Shown here one piece after another: positions 44,973-53,295 of a DNA stretch of 64,000 nucleotides. Position numbers and translations under genes: made by a program. The DNA is taken from the NCBI GenBank assembly GCA_963850605.1, contig CAWKLX010000006.1, forward strand, positions 310,001 through 374,000. The letters are read 5' to 3'. This DNA comes from BOG-908 sp963850605. Lineage in GTDB: Bacteria; Pseudomonadota; Alphaproteobacteria; Acetobacterales; Acetobacteraceae. Numbering within the stretch: position 1 is the stretch's first letter; each line of letters starts with the position of its first letter. The notes under the pieces are model-generated. The model saw nothing but the letters and a program-made list of their open reading frames with translations, was not told the origin of the DNA and did not search any database.

Positions 44973-45634
44973 GAAGCGGAGCCGCGAATGGCCGATATTG
45001 CGGCAGCGTAGTCGGGCGATCCGAACACAGCCGTGCCGGCAACGAATGTGTCCGCCCCTGCGGCGATGCAGAGCGGCGCGGTCCGCGCGTCGATGCCGCC
45101 ATCGACCTCAAGCCGGACCGGGCGCCCCGAGGCATCGATCAAGCGGCGCAGCGCTGCGATGCGCTCCAACTGGCTGTCGATGAATTTCTGCCCGCCAAAG
45201 CCAGGGTTGACAGACATGACCAGCACAATATCGACCAGGTCGAGCATGGTTTCGGCGTGCGCCAGCGGGGTGCCCGGGTTCAGCACCAGCCCCGCTTTCT
45301 TGCCGAGCGCGTGGATGGCCTGCAGCGAACGGTGCGGGTGCGGGCCGGCTTCGGGGTGAAACATGATGTGGTCCGCGCCTGCCTCGGCAAAGGCGGCGAG
45401 GTAGGGATCGGCGGGTGCAATCATGAGATGCACGTCGAACGGCATCTTGGTGAGCTTGCGCAGCGATTTGAGCACCACAGGCCCAAAGCTGATGTTCGGT
45501 ACAAAATGCCCGTCCATGACGTCCAGGTGCAGCCAGTCGGCGCCGGCTGCCTCGATGCGTGCCACTTCCTCGCCAAGACGGGAGAAATCCGCGGCCAATA
45601 GGCTGGGTGCCACGAGTATTGATTGCTGCGCCAT
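44969..45634 (-). CDS. rpe: Ribulose-phosphate 3-epimerase
   Basis: 221 residues. Interconverts ribulose-5-phosphate and xylulose-5-phosphate in the pentose phosphate pathway and is full length. TIM barrel motifs: VAPSLLAADFSRLGEE, LHLDVMDGHFVPNISFGP (catalytic Asp), DVHLMIAPADPY, VMSVNPGFGGQKFI, EVDGGIDARTAPLCIAAGAD. Cytoplasmic. The downstream heparinase-like gene starts inside its stop codon, so rpe is the first gene of an operon whose remaining genes act on polysaccharide. Confidence 0.96.
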   Translation of the reverse strand: MAQQSILVAPSLLAADFSRLGEEVARIEAAGADWLHLDVMDGHFVPNISFGPVVLKSLRKLTKMPFDVHLMIAPADPYLAAFAEAGADHIMFHPEAGPHPHRSLQAIHALGKKAGLVLNPGTPLAHAETMLDLVDIVLVMSVNPGFGGQKFIDSQLERIAALRRLIDASGRPVRLEVDGGIDARTAPLCIAAGADTFVAGTAVFGSPDYAAAISAIRGSAS

Positions 45635-45768
45635 GCCCCGGTTCTAAAGGCCCGCGCCAGCACGCCGCAAGCCGCGCAGCGGGTGTGCCCCCCTTCGTCA
45701 ATTTCCGAAAAATGGGGTCTGGGGCCGACTGCCCCCAGCAGGGTCCAGGGGCAGAGCCCCTGGCCTTC

Positions 45769-46035
45769 TTACGAAACGCGCAGCCGCCGGGCGTTGGCGG
45801 TGGCGCGTTTGTGGAAGGGGCGCAGCACATCTTCCGCTTGGCCGCCAGCCATCAGTGCGGCGCCCGAGAGCTGCACTGCCCGCATCTTCTCGTGCACCAT
45901 GCGCTCATACTCGGTCGAGGTGCAGGCGCCGGTCACCATCAACGCCGTGCGATGCCAGACCGTCTCCCACGACGCGACGGCTAGTTCTGTCCACATGATC
46001 GGCAAGGCAAAAGCGTCGGAAAATACATCAGCCAC
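45769..46035 (-). CDS. Small hypothetical protein (phasin-like helix)
   Basis: 88 residues, helical throughout, without signal peptide or membrane segment. The sequence MADVFSDAFALPIMWTELAV ... ASTEYERMVHEKMRAVQLSG AALMAGG... has the amphipathic pattern of phasin-like or granule-associated proteins, but no family could be named with confidence. A single gene; downstream is rpe on the same strand with a 134-base gap. The product name 'phasin-like' is only a pattern match. Confidence 0.45.
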   Translation of the reverse strand: MADVFSDAFALPIMWTELAVASWETVWHRTALMVTGACTSTEYERMVHEKMRAVQLSGAALMAGGQAEDVLRPFHKRATANARRLRVS

Positions 46036-46120
46036 GTGAAGTCCGATCTGGAAAATGAATGCGGAGACGTTACGCCCCGCATTCGAGCCGTGTCATGCTA
46101 ATCCGGCGTGGCTGCCCCGG

Positions 46121-46723
46121 TCAGGCCGCGTGAAGCTGGGCCTCGGCGAATTCGTAGTTAGCGAGCTTGTCGAGAAAGTTCTGGGTGTAGTCCGGGCGGC
46201 GGTTGCGGAAATCCAGGTAGTAGCTGTGCTCCCATACATCGAGCGCCAGAAGAACTTTCCCTTCGCCGGTGGCCAGCGGGTTGCTGCCGTTCGGCGTTTT
46301 GGTGATGGCCAGCTTGCCGTCTTTGCCCAGCACCAGCCAGGCCCAGCCGGAGCCGAACTGACCCACTGCCGCCTGCTTGAACGCCTCCTTGAACTTTTCC
46401 GCGCCGCCAAGATCCTCGTCGATCTTGCGGGCCAGCGCCCCCGGCATCTGCCCGCCCTTCGGCGACAGGTTCTGCCAGAAAATAATGTGATTCCAATGCT
46501 GCCCGGCATTGTTGAAAACCGGCCCCGGCGTTTGAGCGGTCGCCTGCACGATCTCGTCCAGGCTCTTGCCTTGCAGCGACGGGTCTTTCTCCACGAACCC
46601 ATTAAGTGCCGTCACATAGGCCTGGTGATGCTTGCCGTGATGCAGCTCCAGCGTCTCCTGGCACATGCCGGCGCCGGCCAGTGCGCTTGTGTCGTAGGGC
46701 AGGGGTGGCAGTTCGAAGGCCAT
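46121..46723 (-). CDS. sodB: Iron/manganese superoxide dismutase
   Basis: 200 residues from ATG 46723, chosen because AAGGAG lies 7 bases upstream (ATG 46729 would have no space). Converts superoxide to hydrogen peroxide and oxygen. Metal ligands and family marks: LELHHGKHHQAYV (His ligand), HWNHIIFWQNLSP, GSGWAWLVLG and DVWEHSYYLDFRN with the Asp and His ligands. QFGSGWAWL with Gln two residues before is typical of the iron form. Divergent from the squalene/phytoene-synthase-like gene. Confidence 0.95.
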   Translation of the reverse strand: MAFELPPLPYDTSALAGAGMCQETLELHHGKHHQAYVTALNGFVEKDPSLQGKSLDEIVQATAQTPGPVFNNAGQHWNHIIFWQNLSPKGGQMPGALARKIDEDLGGAEKFKEAFKQAAVGQFGSGWAWLVLGKDGKLAITKTPNGSNPLATGEGKVLLALDVWEHSYYLDFRNRRPDYTQNFLDKLANYEFAEAQLHAA

Positions 46724-46869
46724 GTGCATTCTCCTTCAGAGTGGCGAGCGCCAAGGCTTGCACCATGGCGTTTGCGGCGACAACGCCGCCAGGCGTGTGC
46801 GGCCACAACGCCGTAGGCGGGGATTGTTCCCACCTTGCCGGTCGGCGGTGCAAACGGCCAAGTGGGCTG

Positions 46870-47637
46870 ATGGATGCAGCCCTCGTCAACATGGTCCGGC
46901 AGCGCGACCCCGACCGGTATTTCTGCGCGCTGTTCGCGCCGGGGATTGGCCGCGCGGCGCTGCTGACGCTGACCGCCTTCAACCACGAGCTGGCCCGCGC
47001 CCTCGAGGTGACGCGCGAGCCTGGGCTGGCGCTGATCCGCCTGCAATGGTGGCGTGAGGTGGTCGAAGGCGCGGCGCGGGCGCACGACGTGGCCACGCCG
47101 CTGGCTGGGCTGCTCGCCGCCGGCACCCTGCCGCGCGGCGACCTGCTCGCCATGATCGAGGCGCGCGAGCGCGAGGTGGAGGCCGATGACGGCCTGGCCG
47201 GCTGGCGTGCGCGGCTGCTCACCGGGCCGGGTTCGCTGGCGGTCGCCGCCGGTCGCGCGCTTGGCGCGCCCGAGGAGGTGTGGCCCCGGCTACGCGCGCT
47301 GGGCGCCGGCTACGGCGCGGCCGGCCAGATCGGCAACATGCCTTCATATGCGCGCCAAGGTCGGTGCCTGCTGCCGGAGCAGATGCTGGCCGAGTTCGGT
47401 CTTTCGCCCGAGCAGGTGATTGCCGATCCGCTAGGACACGCCACTCTCGCGCTGCGCCAGGCCATGGCGTTCGTCGGGCGCGCGCTGCTGGCGGTTCCGC
47501 ATCCGGCTGGCCGTCCCTGGCTGGCGGCTGGCCTGCCTGCCGTGTTCGCGCGCCGCGACCTGCGCCGGGCCGTGCCGCATCGCGAGGCCAGCGACCGGCT
47601 GGCCGTGGCGCTGGCCGCCCTGCGCGGCGCATGCTGA
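46870..47637 (+). CDS. Squalene/phytoene synthase family protein
   Basis: 255 residues from ATG 46870. All-alpha isoprenoid synthase fold (PF00494): YFCALFAPGIGRAALLTLTA, NHELARALEVTREPGLALIR, QWWREVVEGAARAHDVATPL, then GAGYGAAGQIGNMPSYARQG, which corresponds to the second Asp-rich region but with the catalytic aspartates largely replaced. That change is typical of the alphaproteobacterial NDUFAF6-like group linked to respiratory complex I assembly rather than of true synthases. The isoprenoid product should therefore not be assumed. Separated from the slipin gene by 23 bases on the same strand. Confidence 0.75.
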   Translation: MDAALVNMVRQRDPDRYFCALFAPGIGRAALLTLTAFNHELARALEVTREPGLALIRLQWWREVVEGAARAHDVATPLAGLLAAGTLPRGDLLAMIEAREREVEADDGLAGWRARLLTGPGSLAVAAGRALGAPEEVWPRLRALGAGYGAAGQIGNMPSYARQGRCLLPEQMLAEFGLSPEQVIADPLGHATLALRQAMAFVGRALLAVPHPAGRPWLAAGLPAVFARRDLRRAVPHREASDRLAVALAALRGAC

Positions 47638-47660
47638 CCCGGTAATCGAGGACCTTCCAG

Positions 47661-48455
47661 ATGAACTCCATACTCGCCGGCATATCCGGCGTTGCCCTTA
47701 TTATCTTGCTCCTCATCGTGCTGCGCTCCATCCGCCTGACCCAGGAATGGCGCCGGGCCGTGGTGTTGCGCCTCGGCCGCTTCCACGCCGTCAAAGGTCC
47801 CGGCCTCTATCTGCTGTGGCCCATCGACACGGTGGCCACCGTCATCGACATGCGCATCCAGACCGCCAACATCACCGCCGAGCAGGCGCTGACCCGCGAC
47901 ACGGTGGCGGTGGGCGTGGACGCGATCATTTTCTGGCAGGTGGAGGACCCACGCGCGGCCGCGATCAACATCGTCAATTACGCCCAGGCGATCGAGCGTG
48001 TGGCGCAGACCTCGCTGCGGGAGATGATCGGCAGCATTGACCTTTCGCGCCTGCTGTCGGACCGCCACACCGCCGACGAGGCGCTGCAACGCACGATCTC
48101 CACGAAAATCCGCGACTGGGGCGTGGCCGTGCGGGCGGTGGAAATTCGCGACGTGGCGATTCCGCCGGGCCTGCAAGACGCGATGAGTCGTCAGGCGCAG
48201 GCCGAGCGGGAGCGGGATGCGCGAGTGACTCTGGCCAGCGCCGAGCAGGACATTGCGCGCCAGGTGCTGGCCGCGGCCGAGCTCTACGCAAAAAACCCGG
48301 TGGCGCTGCAGCTTCGCCAGATGAACCTGCTGTATGAGATGAACAAGGAGCGTGGAACCACAGTGCTGATTCCTACGGAGATGGCGGCCGCCCTGGGCCG
48401 GCTTGCAGCCTTGCCCGTGCAAAATGACGCCGCGCACGAACCGGATGGGGCGTAG
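47661..48455 (+). CDS. SPFH/slipin (stomatin-like) membrane protein
   Basis: 264 residues. One N-terminal membrane helix (about 5-23, ILAGISGVALIILLLIVLRS) followed by the band-7/SPFH domain: WRRAVVLRLGRFHAVKGPGL, VIDMRIQTANITAEQALTRD, AVGVDAIIFWQVEDPRAAA, and the coiled-coil end LYAKNPVALQLRQMNLLYEM. The run YMNKERGTTVLIPTEM near the end is the family's usual tail. Stomatin-like proteins form inner-membrane microdomains; the specific partner, often a NfeD-type protein, is not adjacent here. It follows the squalene/phytoene-synthase-like gene closely. Confidence 0.85.
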   Translation: MNSILAGISGVALIILLLIVLRSIRLTQEWRRAVVLRLGRFHAVKGPGLYLLWPIDTVATVIDMRIQTANITAEQALTRDTVAVGVDAIIFWQVEDPRAAAINIVNYAQAIERVAQTSLREMIGSIDLSRLLSDRHTADEALQRTISTKIRDWGVAVRAVEIRDVAIPPGLQDAMSRQAQAERERDARVTLASAEQDIARQVLAAAELYAKNPVALQLRQMNLLYEMNKERGTTVLIPTEMAAALGRLAALPVQNDAAHEPDGA

Positions 48456-48493
48456 CTTGTTGCTGTCCAGACACCCGAAGAACGAGGCACGCC

Positions 48494-48667
48494 ATGGAAC
48501 AGGCCCTGATCCATTATGCCGGCACCGCCGGGCTGTATGACACCATCGTCGGGTTCGCGGTCATGCTGCTGATGCCGGATCGAAGCGGTCACGGGTTTGG
48601 CGGCACGCTGGCGATGCTGGGCGGCGTTGCGATGGGCTACGAGCTGGTCCTGGCGCACCTGGTGTAG
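48494..48667 (+). CDS. Small membrane protein, holin-like
   Basis: 57 residues (MEQALIHYAGTAGLYDTIVG...HLV), too short for most gene finders but preceded by a GAGG ribosome site and followed by a peptidoglycan hydrolase gene after 11 bases. Two hydrophobic stretches (about 14-28, LYDTIVGFAVMLLMP, and 36-55, GTLAMLGGVAMGYELVLAHL) separated by a short polar turn give the size and topology of a small class II holin. No sequence family was recognised; the holin idea rests on size, topology and the neighbouring hydrolase. Confidence 0.55.
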   Translation: MEQALIHYAGTAGLYDTIVGFAVMLLMPDRSGHGFGGTLAMLGGVAMGYELVLAHLV

Positions 48668-48678
48668 ACGGACCCGCC

Positions 48679-49500
48679 ATGTCCGAGCATCGGTTGCAGG
48701 CATCCGTCGGGCGTGGCGGGGTGAACCACCACCACGACGTGCATACCGCACAGATTTTGCTCAACGCCTGCCTGCCGACGCCGTTGGAGCCGCTGCGGGT
48801 CGATGGGGTGTGCGGTCCGGCGACCATCGGGGCCGTCGATGCCGTGCAGCGCATGCTCCTGGAATGGGTCGTGCCGGATGGCCGCATAGACCCGGTCGGA
48901 CCGACCCTGTCCTTCCTGCAGCGGCATCTGGGGCGGCACAGCCACCGCAATCGCCTGACGCCTGGCAGGCCCGCGCCGGTCGCACCGCCGCGGGCCTCGG
49001 TGCGGCTCGCGTCTGCGACATCGCCGGCAAACGCTGGCCCGCCGGCCGCTTCTCGGCATCCTGGCGCCGATCTGCCGCAGGACGTGATCTTGGCCGCGCA
49101 AGCCGCCAACCAGCGCTGGCACATCCCGGCTTCCATCACCATCGCGCAGTGGATGGTGGAGAGCGGCTATGGACATCACATGCCTGCCGGCAGCAACAAT
49201 CCTTTCGGGATCAAGGCAGTGGGCGGCCAACCGTACGTGGAGGCGCGCACGCGCGAGGTGGTGCATGGCCAGTCGGTGATGATGGTGCAGCGTTTCCGCA
49301 AGTTCGACAGCCTGGCAGAGGCATTCGACGAACACGGCAAGCTGCTGGCGACCGGCCGGCCCTACGCGCCCGCCCGCCAGAAACTGCCCGACCCGTTCGG
49401 CTTCGCTGACGCGCTGACCGGCGTGTATGCGACCGACCCGAATTACGGGACGATGCTGAAGCGTCAGATGCAGTCGCACTCGCTTATGACCTACGACTAG
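48679..49500 (+). CDS. Peptidoglycan hydrolase: N-terminal PG-binding domain and glucosaminidase domain
   Basis: 273 residues from ATG 48679. No signal peptide. N-terminal about 85 residues look like a peptidoglycan-binding (PGBD) domain (LRVDGVCGPATIGAVDAVQR is the hallmark 'DGxxGxxTxxAV'). After a proline/alanine linker, residues about 135-270 are a FlgJ-type endo-beta-N-acetylglucosaminidase (PF01832): SITIAQWMVESGYGHHMPAG with the catalytic Glu in W-x-x-E-S, GSNNPFGIKAVGG and FRKFDSLAEAFDEHGKLLA. It would cut the glycan strands of peptidoglycan. Lack of a signal peptide plus the holin-like gene upstream is a phage-type lysis arrangement; a wall-remodelling role is the alternative. The TAG stop lies on the junction with repeat A copy 4. 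Confidence 0.82.
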   Translation: MSEHRLQASVGRGGVNHHHDVHTAQILLNACLPTPLEPLRVDGVCGPATIGAVDAVQRMLLEWVVPDGRIDPVGPTLSFLQRHLGRHSHRNRLTPGRPAPVAPPRASVRLASATSPANAGPPAASRHPGADLPQDVILAAQAANQRWHIPASITIAQWMVESGYGHHMPAGSNNPFGIKAVGGQPYVEARTREVVHGQSVMMVQRFRKFDSLAEAFDEHGKLLATGRPYAPARQKLPDPFGFADALTGVYATDPNYGTMLKRQMQSHSLMTYD

Positions 49501-49601
49501 AGCACGATCCGTTCGCATTGGCTCACGGACCATGCTTTAGCTTAGTGTTTGCGCGAGCATCTTTGTCCGACCGAGCGACTCCGTTCAATCGGATGATGCT
49601 C
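49500..49601 (+). repeat. Repeat A copy 4 (MITE-like, 102 bp)
   Basis: GAGCACGATCCG ... GGATGATGCTC, flanked by TA on the left (49498-49499) and CA on the right, so the right TA has decayed. Same orientation as copy 1. The TAG stop of the peptidoglycan hydrolase is shared between the left TA and the first G of the element. Confidence 0.8.
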
Positions 49602-49611
49602 CAGTAAAACG

Positions 49612-49642
49612 CTTCCTTCTTGAAGGAAGTAAAATTATTTTT
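49612..49642. terminator. Bidirectional terminator
   Basis: CTTCCTTC (49612-49619) and GAAGGAAG (49622-49629) form an 8-bp stem followed by TAAAATTATTTTT. It sits between repeat A copy 4 and the stop of the minus-strand gene at 49635, so it can end transcription of both the peptidoglycan hydrolase and that gene. Its GCTTCCTTC start resembles the outer arm of repeat B. Confidence 0.6.
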
Positions 49643-50123
49643 GCAGGTCGTTGAAGCAGGCCTGCAATCGTGCAGCAATTGGATTGTAGGTTGTAGCGAG
49701 GGTGGCGGGGTAGATTATCTCGAAGTGCTTTTGCGCATCATGGCTTAGAATGGTTTTGGTGTAGAAAATCATGTTGCTGGACGTGCCGGACAGTGTGAAA
49801 CCATTCCGGGTCACATGCCGGTATGTGACCTGGCCGTGCTCGCCGGCCAGGCGTTGCCCGGTTTCGTCGGCTATCTGGGCGACGGTTTGGTTGTCCACAT
49901 TATAGATGGCCGACGCCGTCAGCTTGCCGCCATCCGAATTGGCAAAAACCTGGCCGTCGCTGGCCGGGCTTTCGCCTTGAGGGTGCAACAGGTCGGCGGG
50001 ATAACAGGTCTGGAACTGATATTTCGCGTTAGCGTAGATCGCCCAATCATGGGCCGCCCCGCCTGCGGCATTCGCCGGGACAGCGATCGCCCAACACGCC
50101 GACAAAATCAGAATGTGCCGCAT
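49635..50123 (-). CDS. Exported hypothetical protein (PsbP/DUF-like)
   Basis: 162 residues. A signal peptide MRHILILSACWAIAVPANAA precedes a single alpha/beta domain. The run YANAKYQFQTCYPADLLHPQ resembles the start of PsbP/DUF1795-like exported proteins, in which a short hydrophobic strand is followed by Tyr-Pro; NVDNQTVAQIADE follows. Two cysteines (CYPADL and ACFNDL) could form a disulfide. No enzyme motif. It is followed on the opposite strand by tRNA-Cys. Confidence 0.6.
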   Translation of the reverse strand: MRHILILSACWAIAVPANAAGGAAHDWAIYANAKYQFQTCYPADLLHPQGESPASDGQVFANSDGGKLTASAIYNVDNQTVAQIADETGQRLAGEHGQVTYRHVTRNGFTLSGTSSNMIFYTKTILSHDAQKHFEIIYPATLATTYNPIAARLQACFNDLQK

Positions 50124-50178
50124 AACATCACCTCCGCCCAGGCTTCAACCCGGATCCAGGGCGGGGGTTCACGGAAGC

Positions 50179-50252
50179 TGGAGGTCCGAGGCGGAGTCGA
50201 ACCGCCCTCAGTGGATTTGCAGTCCACTACATAGCCGCTCTGACATCGGACC
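50179..50252 (-). tRNA. tRNA-Cys (GCA)
   Basis: 74 bases on the minus strand including an encoded CCA (50179-50181). Acceptor stem GGTCCGA pairs with TCGGACC; the anticodon loop CTGCAAA between GTGGA and TCCAC gives anticodon GCA (cysteine); T arm GGCGG-TTCGACT-CCGCC is normal. The D arm resembles tRNA-Cys of other proteobacteria (TCAGAGCGGCTATGTAG). The same window holds the matching synthetase gene cysS, which carries an apparent frameshift. Confidence 0.95.
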
Positions 50253-50411
50253 ACGCAGCTGAGCAGACTTATAGGGCGGCCGAGCTGGCCGGTCCAGACA
50301 GGCAGCAATCGGGACGCCCCGCCGCTGTGTTTGCACGAGCACTTTGCCCGCAGCCTGTTCCAGTCGGGCCGGCGTTGCTCTAAGACCCGCCCATCCTAGC
50401 GGAGCCGCCCC

Positions 50412-51107
50412 TTGTCCGACCAGCGCGTAACATCACCGGCCAGCCATGCCGGGCGAATGTCGGCCGCCGATTTCGTTCTGGCACGTAATCTGATGGTCGA
50501 TGGCCAGCTACGCCCGACGAATGTGAACGACCGGCGCATCCTGGACGCCATGCGGACCCTGCCGCGCGAGGCCTATCTGCCGCCGGCTCTGGCCGACCTT
50601 GCTTATATGGACGACGACATCGCCTTGGGCGATGGCCGGGCGATGCTGAAACCGCTGGTGCTGGCCCGGCTGGTACAACTGGCCCGCCCGCGCGTTGGCG
50701 AGACCGCGCTGGTGGTTGGGGCGGGCACCGGTTACGGCTCGGCGCTTCTGGCCGCCTGCGGGGTTCAGGTGACGGCGCTTGAACCGTCCGCCACGCTCGC
50801 GGCGATTGCCCGCGCGAACCCCAATCCGCTGGTTCGTTTCGTGGAAGGGCCGCTTGCCAGGGGCGCCCCCGCCGGCGCGCCCTACGATCTGGTGATGATC
50901 GAGGGCGCTGTTCGCGAGATCCCCGAGGCAATTGGCGGGCAGGTTTCGGCCAACGGACGGCTGGTCGCGGTGCTGTGGCCTGAGGGCGGGGCCAGCGTGG
51001 GGGCGATTGCCGAGCCGAGCGTAGGCGGACTGCGTGCCCGTGCTGCATTCGATGCCGGGGCGCCTTTGCTCCCTGGTCTACAGCCCGCGCCACGCTTCGC
51101 GTTCTGA
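50412..51107 (+). CDS. pcm: Protein-L-isoaspartate O-methyltransferase family protein
   Basis: 231 residues from TTG 50412, chosen because GGAG lies 7 bases upstream; ATG 50457 (MSAADFVLARNLM) is the alternative. PCMT-type fold: ARNLMVDGQLRPTNVNDRRI, MRTLPREAYLPPALAD, ALGDGRAMLKPLVLARLVQL, and the S-adenosylmethionine site VVGAGTGYGSALLAACG. The enzyme methylates damaged isoaspartyl residues for repair. In Alphaproteobacteria a pcm-like gene commonly sits directly upstream of tolC, as here, so its relation to outer-membrane export is often suggested but not established. Confidence 0.82.
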   Translation: MSDQRVTSPASHAGRMSAADFVLARNLMVDGQLRPTNVNDRRILDAMRTLPREAYLPPALADLAYMDDDIALGDGRAMLKPLVLARLVQLARPRVGETALVVGAGTGYGSALLAACGVQVTALEPSATLAAIARANPNPLVRFVEGPLARGAPAGAPYDLVMIEGAVREIPEAIGGQVSANGRLVAVLWPEGGASVGAIAEPSVGGLRARAAFDAGAPLLPGLQPAPRFAF

Positions 51108-51205
51108 ACCCGTTCATCTGACCTGTGCAGTGTGGCCGTCAGGTCGTTGGCGGGGCAAGGCGGCTGTGCCACAATCGGCCCGGTTGAAGACTGGAGTAGT
51201 TTTGC

Positions 51206-52759
51206 ATGCGCCTGCGCAGTGTCGTGGCCGCCGGCCTGGTTTGGGCGTCAGCGCCCGCTGCAGCACAGTATCGCGCACCGCCCGGCCAGCCGTACAGCCC
51301 GCCGGCCCACCCGTTCGTGCCGGCCGGCGCTGGTATGGCGCGCACCATCGCGACCGACCAGCCGGACAGCGTGCCGCATACGCTGGCTGAGGCGTTGGGG
51401 CTGGCCTACGAGAACAATCCGCAGCTGACCGGCGAGCGCGCGCATCTGCGCTCGACGGATGAAAACGTGCCGAGCGCGCTGGCCGGCTGGCGGCCGACTA
51501 GTTGCCGTTACAGGGACCGATGGGGCGTTTGTCGGCAAATTTGAACAATATACAGGCTTGTTCAAGTCGCCCGGGCGTCTAACCAGCGGGCGCAACAAAC
51601 CCCAAGTCAATAACAATCTATACAGTGTTGCCGAGAACAACCGCAACCTCAACTCAGTGCAAGCTACCGTCACTCAATACCTCTATCGTGGCGGCCGAAC
51701 AACGGCGACCACGCACGAGGCGGTCAACATGGTCTATGCCGAGCGCGCACGGCTGATCGCCGAGGAAGAAACCGTGTTCGGCGGACACGATCAACGCCTA
51801 TGTCGGCGTGATCGAGGACCGGCAACTGCTCAAGCTCGACCAGGCCAACGAGCAGGTTCTGGGCGACGAGTTGCGCGCCATCAACGATCGGTTCCGCGTG
51901 GGCGAGCTGACGCGGACCGACGTGGCGCAGGCCGAGGCAGCGCTGGCCCAGGCGATCGCCACACGCCAGACTGCGGAAGGCACGCTGGAAACGGCGAATG
52001 CAACCTTCGTGCGCGAAGTGGGCGTGCAGCCGCCAGCGCGATCTGGCCGATCCGCAGCCGCTGCAGCTGCCCGTCAAGACCGAAGCGGCAGCGGCGCAGC
52101 TTGCGCTGGACAACAACCCGAACGTGATCGCCGCGAAATTCAATCAGTCGCAGCTGCGTGACGCAGTCGACGTGGCGTTTTCCGCTCTCGCCCCGAATAT
52201 CAGCATTCAGGGCTCCGCCTTCTACAACAAGAACTCGTCATTCGTCGGCACCACCACTTATGGCGAGCAGGCGCTCTTCAACCTGTCCTGGCCGCTCTAC
52301 CAAGGCGGCGCGGAATACGCCGCCATCCGTCAGGCGCGCCAGAACTACCTGCAAGCCGTCCGACAGACCGAGGACGCGCAGCGTGCCGCGCGGCAGCAGG
52401 CGGTGCAGGCTTACGAGACTCTTGTGGCCGCCCGCGCGTCCATCCAGAGCAGCCATGTCGCTGTCCGCTCCAGCGAGATCGCGCTGGAGGGGCTGGAGCG
52501 TGAAGCGCTGGTCGGTTCCGCCACCACACAGGAAGTGCTGATCGGCCAGCAAAACCTGCTCGCCGCCGAAATCACGTTGGTGCAGAACGTGACCAGCCTT
52601 GTCACCGCCAGCTACGGCGTGGCCTCCGCGATAGGCCGCCTGACCGCCAGCGATCTGGGGTTGAGCGTGCCCTTGTATGACGAGACCGCCTATTACCGCG
52701 CGGTCAAGGATCTGCTGTGGGGATCGGGCGACCGCGCGGTCAACCAGCCGGGGCGCTGA
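51206..52759 (+). CDS. tolC: TolC-family outer-membrane efflux protein, three apparent +1 frameshifts
   Basis: About 516 residues in total across four frames. Signal peptide MRLRSVVAAGLVWASAPAAA, then HTLAEALGLAYENNPQL (family start), GGRTTATTHEAVNMVYAERA, INDRFRVGELTRTDVAQAEA, the equatorial FNLSWPLYQGGAEYAAIRQA, and GLEREALVGSATTQEVLIGQ. The frame changes lie near 51498, 51780 and 52033; each is one extra base, and dropping them gives one smooth protein. TolC forms the outer-membrane channel for type I secretion and multidrug pumps. It is part of the pcm-tolC-DUF2497 block. Three shifts in one intact-looking gene argue for sequencing errors. Confidence 0.82.
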
Positions 52760-52766
52760 TCGGCGA

Positions 52767-53261
52767 ATGAGCCAGCCGGAAGGCGCCCAGGACCCGTCGA
52801 TGGAGGACATACTGGCCTCCATCCGCCGCATCCTGCACGACGAGCCAGGCGCGCCCGAAGCCAGCGTCAACGAGGCGGCTGCGCAGCCAGACGTATTCGT
52901 GCTGGAGGAATCCATGCTGATTGAGGAGCCGGCGCACTTGGCAGACGAGATTTCGAGGGCCGCCTCACCGAATCAGGATGGGCAAACCGACCGCGACCTG
53001 GCTGCACCATCGAACGCCGTCCTCTCCGACGAGCCGTTGCTGGCCCCCAGCTCGGCGGCCGCCGCAAGCGCCTCGATGGGCGCGCTGGTGCGCGTGCTGG
53101 GACAGCAGCAGACCCCGGTTTATCGGGGCGGCCCGACGCTGGAGGACATGGTGCGTGACGAGATCCGCCCGCTGGTGAAAAACTGGCTGGATGAGCATCT
53201 GCCGGCGATGGTGGAGCGCATGGTGCGTGCGGAGATCGCACGGGTGACGGGCGCATCCTGA
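52767..53261 (+). CDS. popZ: DUF2497 (PopZ-family) protein
   Basis: 164 residues from ATG 52767, 7 bases after the tolC stop. N-terminal MSQPEGAQDPSMEDILASI and RRILHDEP are the conserved PopZ start; a long acidic, Ala/Pro-rich middle follows; the C-terminal 60 residues (LEDMVRDEIRPLVKNWLDEH and LPAMVERMVRAEIARVTG) are the conserved helical oligomerisation domain. PopZ organises a polar hub that holds the chromosome origin and cell-cycle proteins in Caulobacter and relatives. In many Alphaproteobacteria valS follows this gene; here a pirin gene follows instead. The gene symbol is by family only. Confidence 0.78.
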   Translation: MSQPEGAQDPSMEDILASIRRILHDEPGAPEASVNEAAAQPDVFVLEESMLIEEPAHLADEISRAASPNQDGQTDRDLAAPSNAVLSDEPLLAPSSAAAASASMGALVRVLGQQQTPVYRGGPTLEDMVRDEIRPLVKNWLDEHLPAMVERMVRAEIARVTGAS

Positions 53262-53295
53262 TCGCGTCGGTTCAGCCGATCCGGGAGCAAGCATC

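Noticed and set aside
48494..49500. A prophage
   Set aside because: Only a small membrane protein and a wall hydrolase; no capsid, tail, integrase or attachment site nearby.
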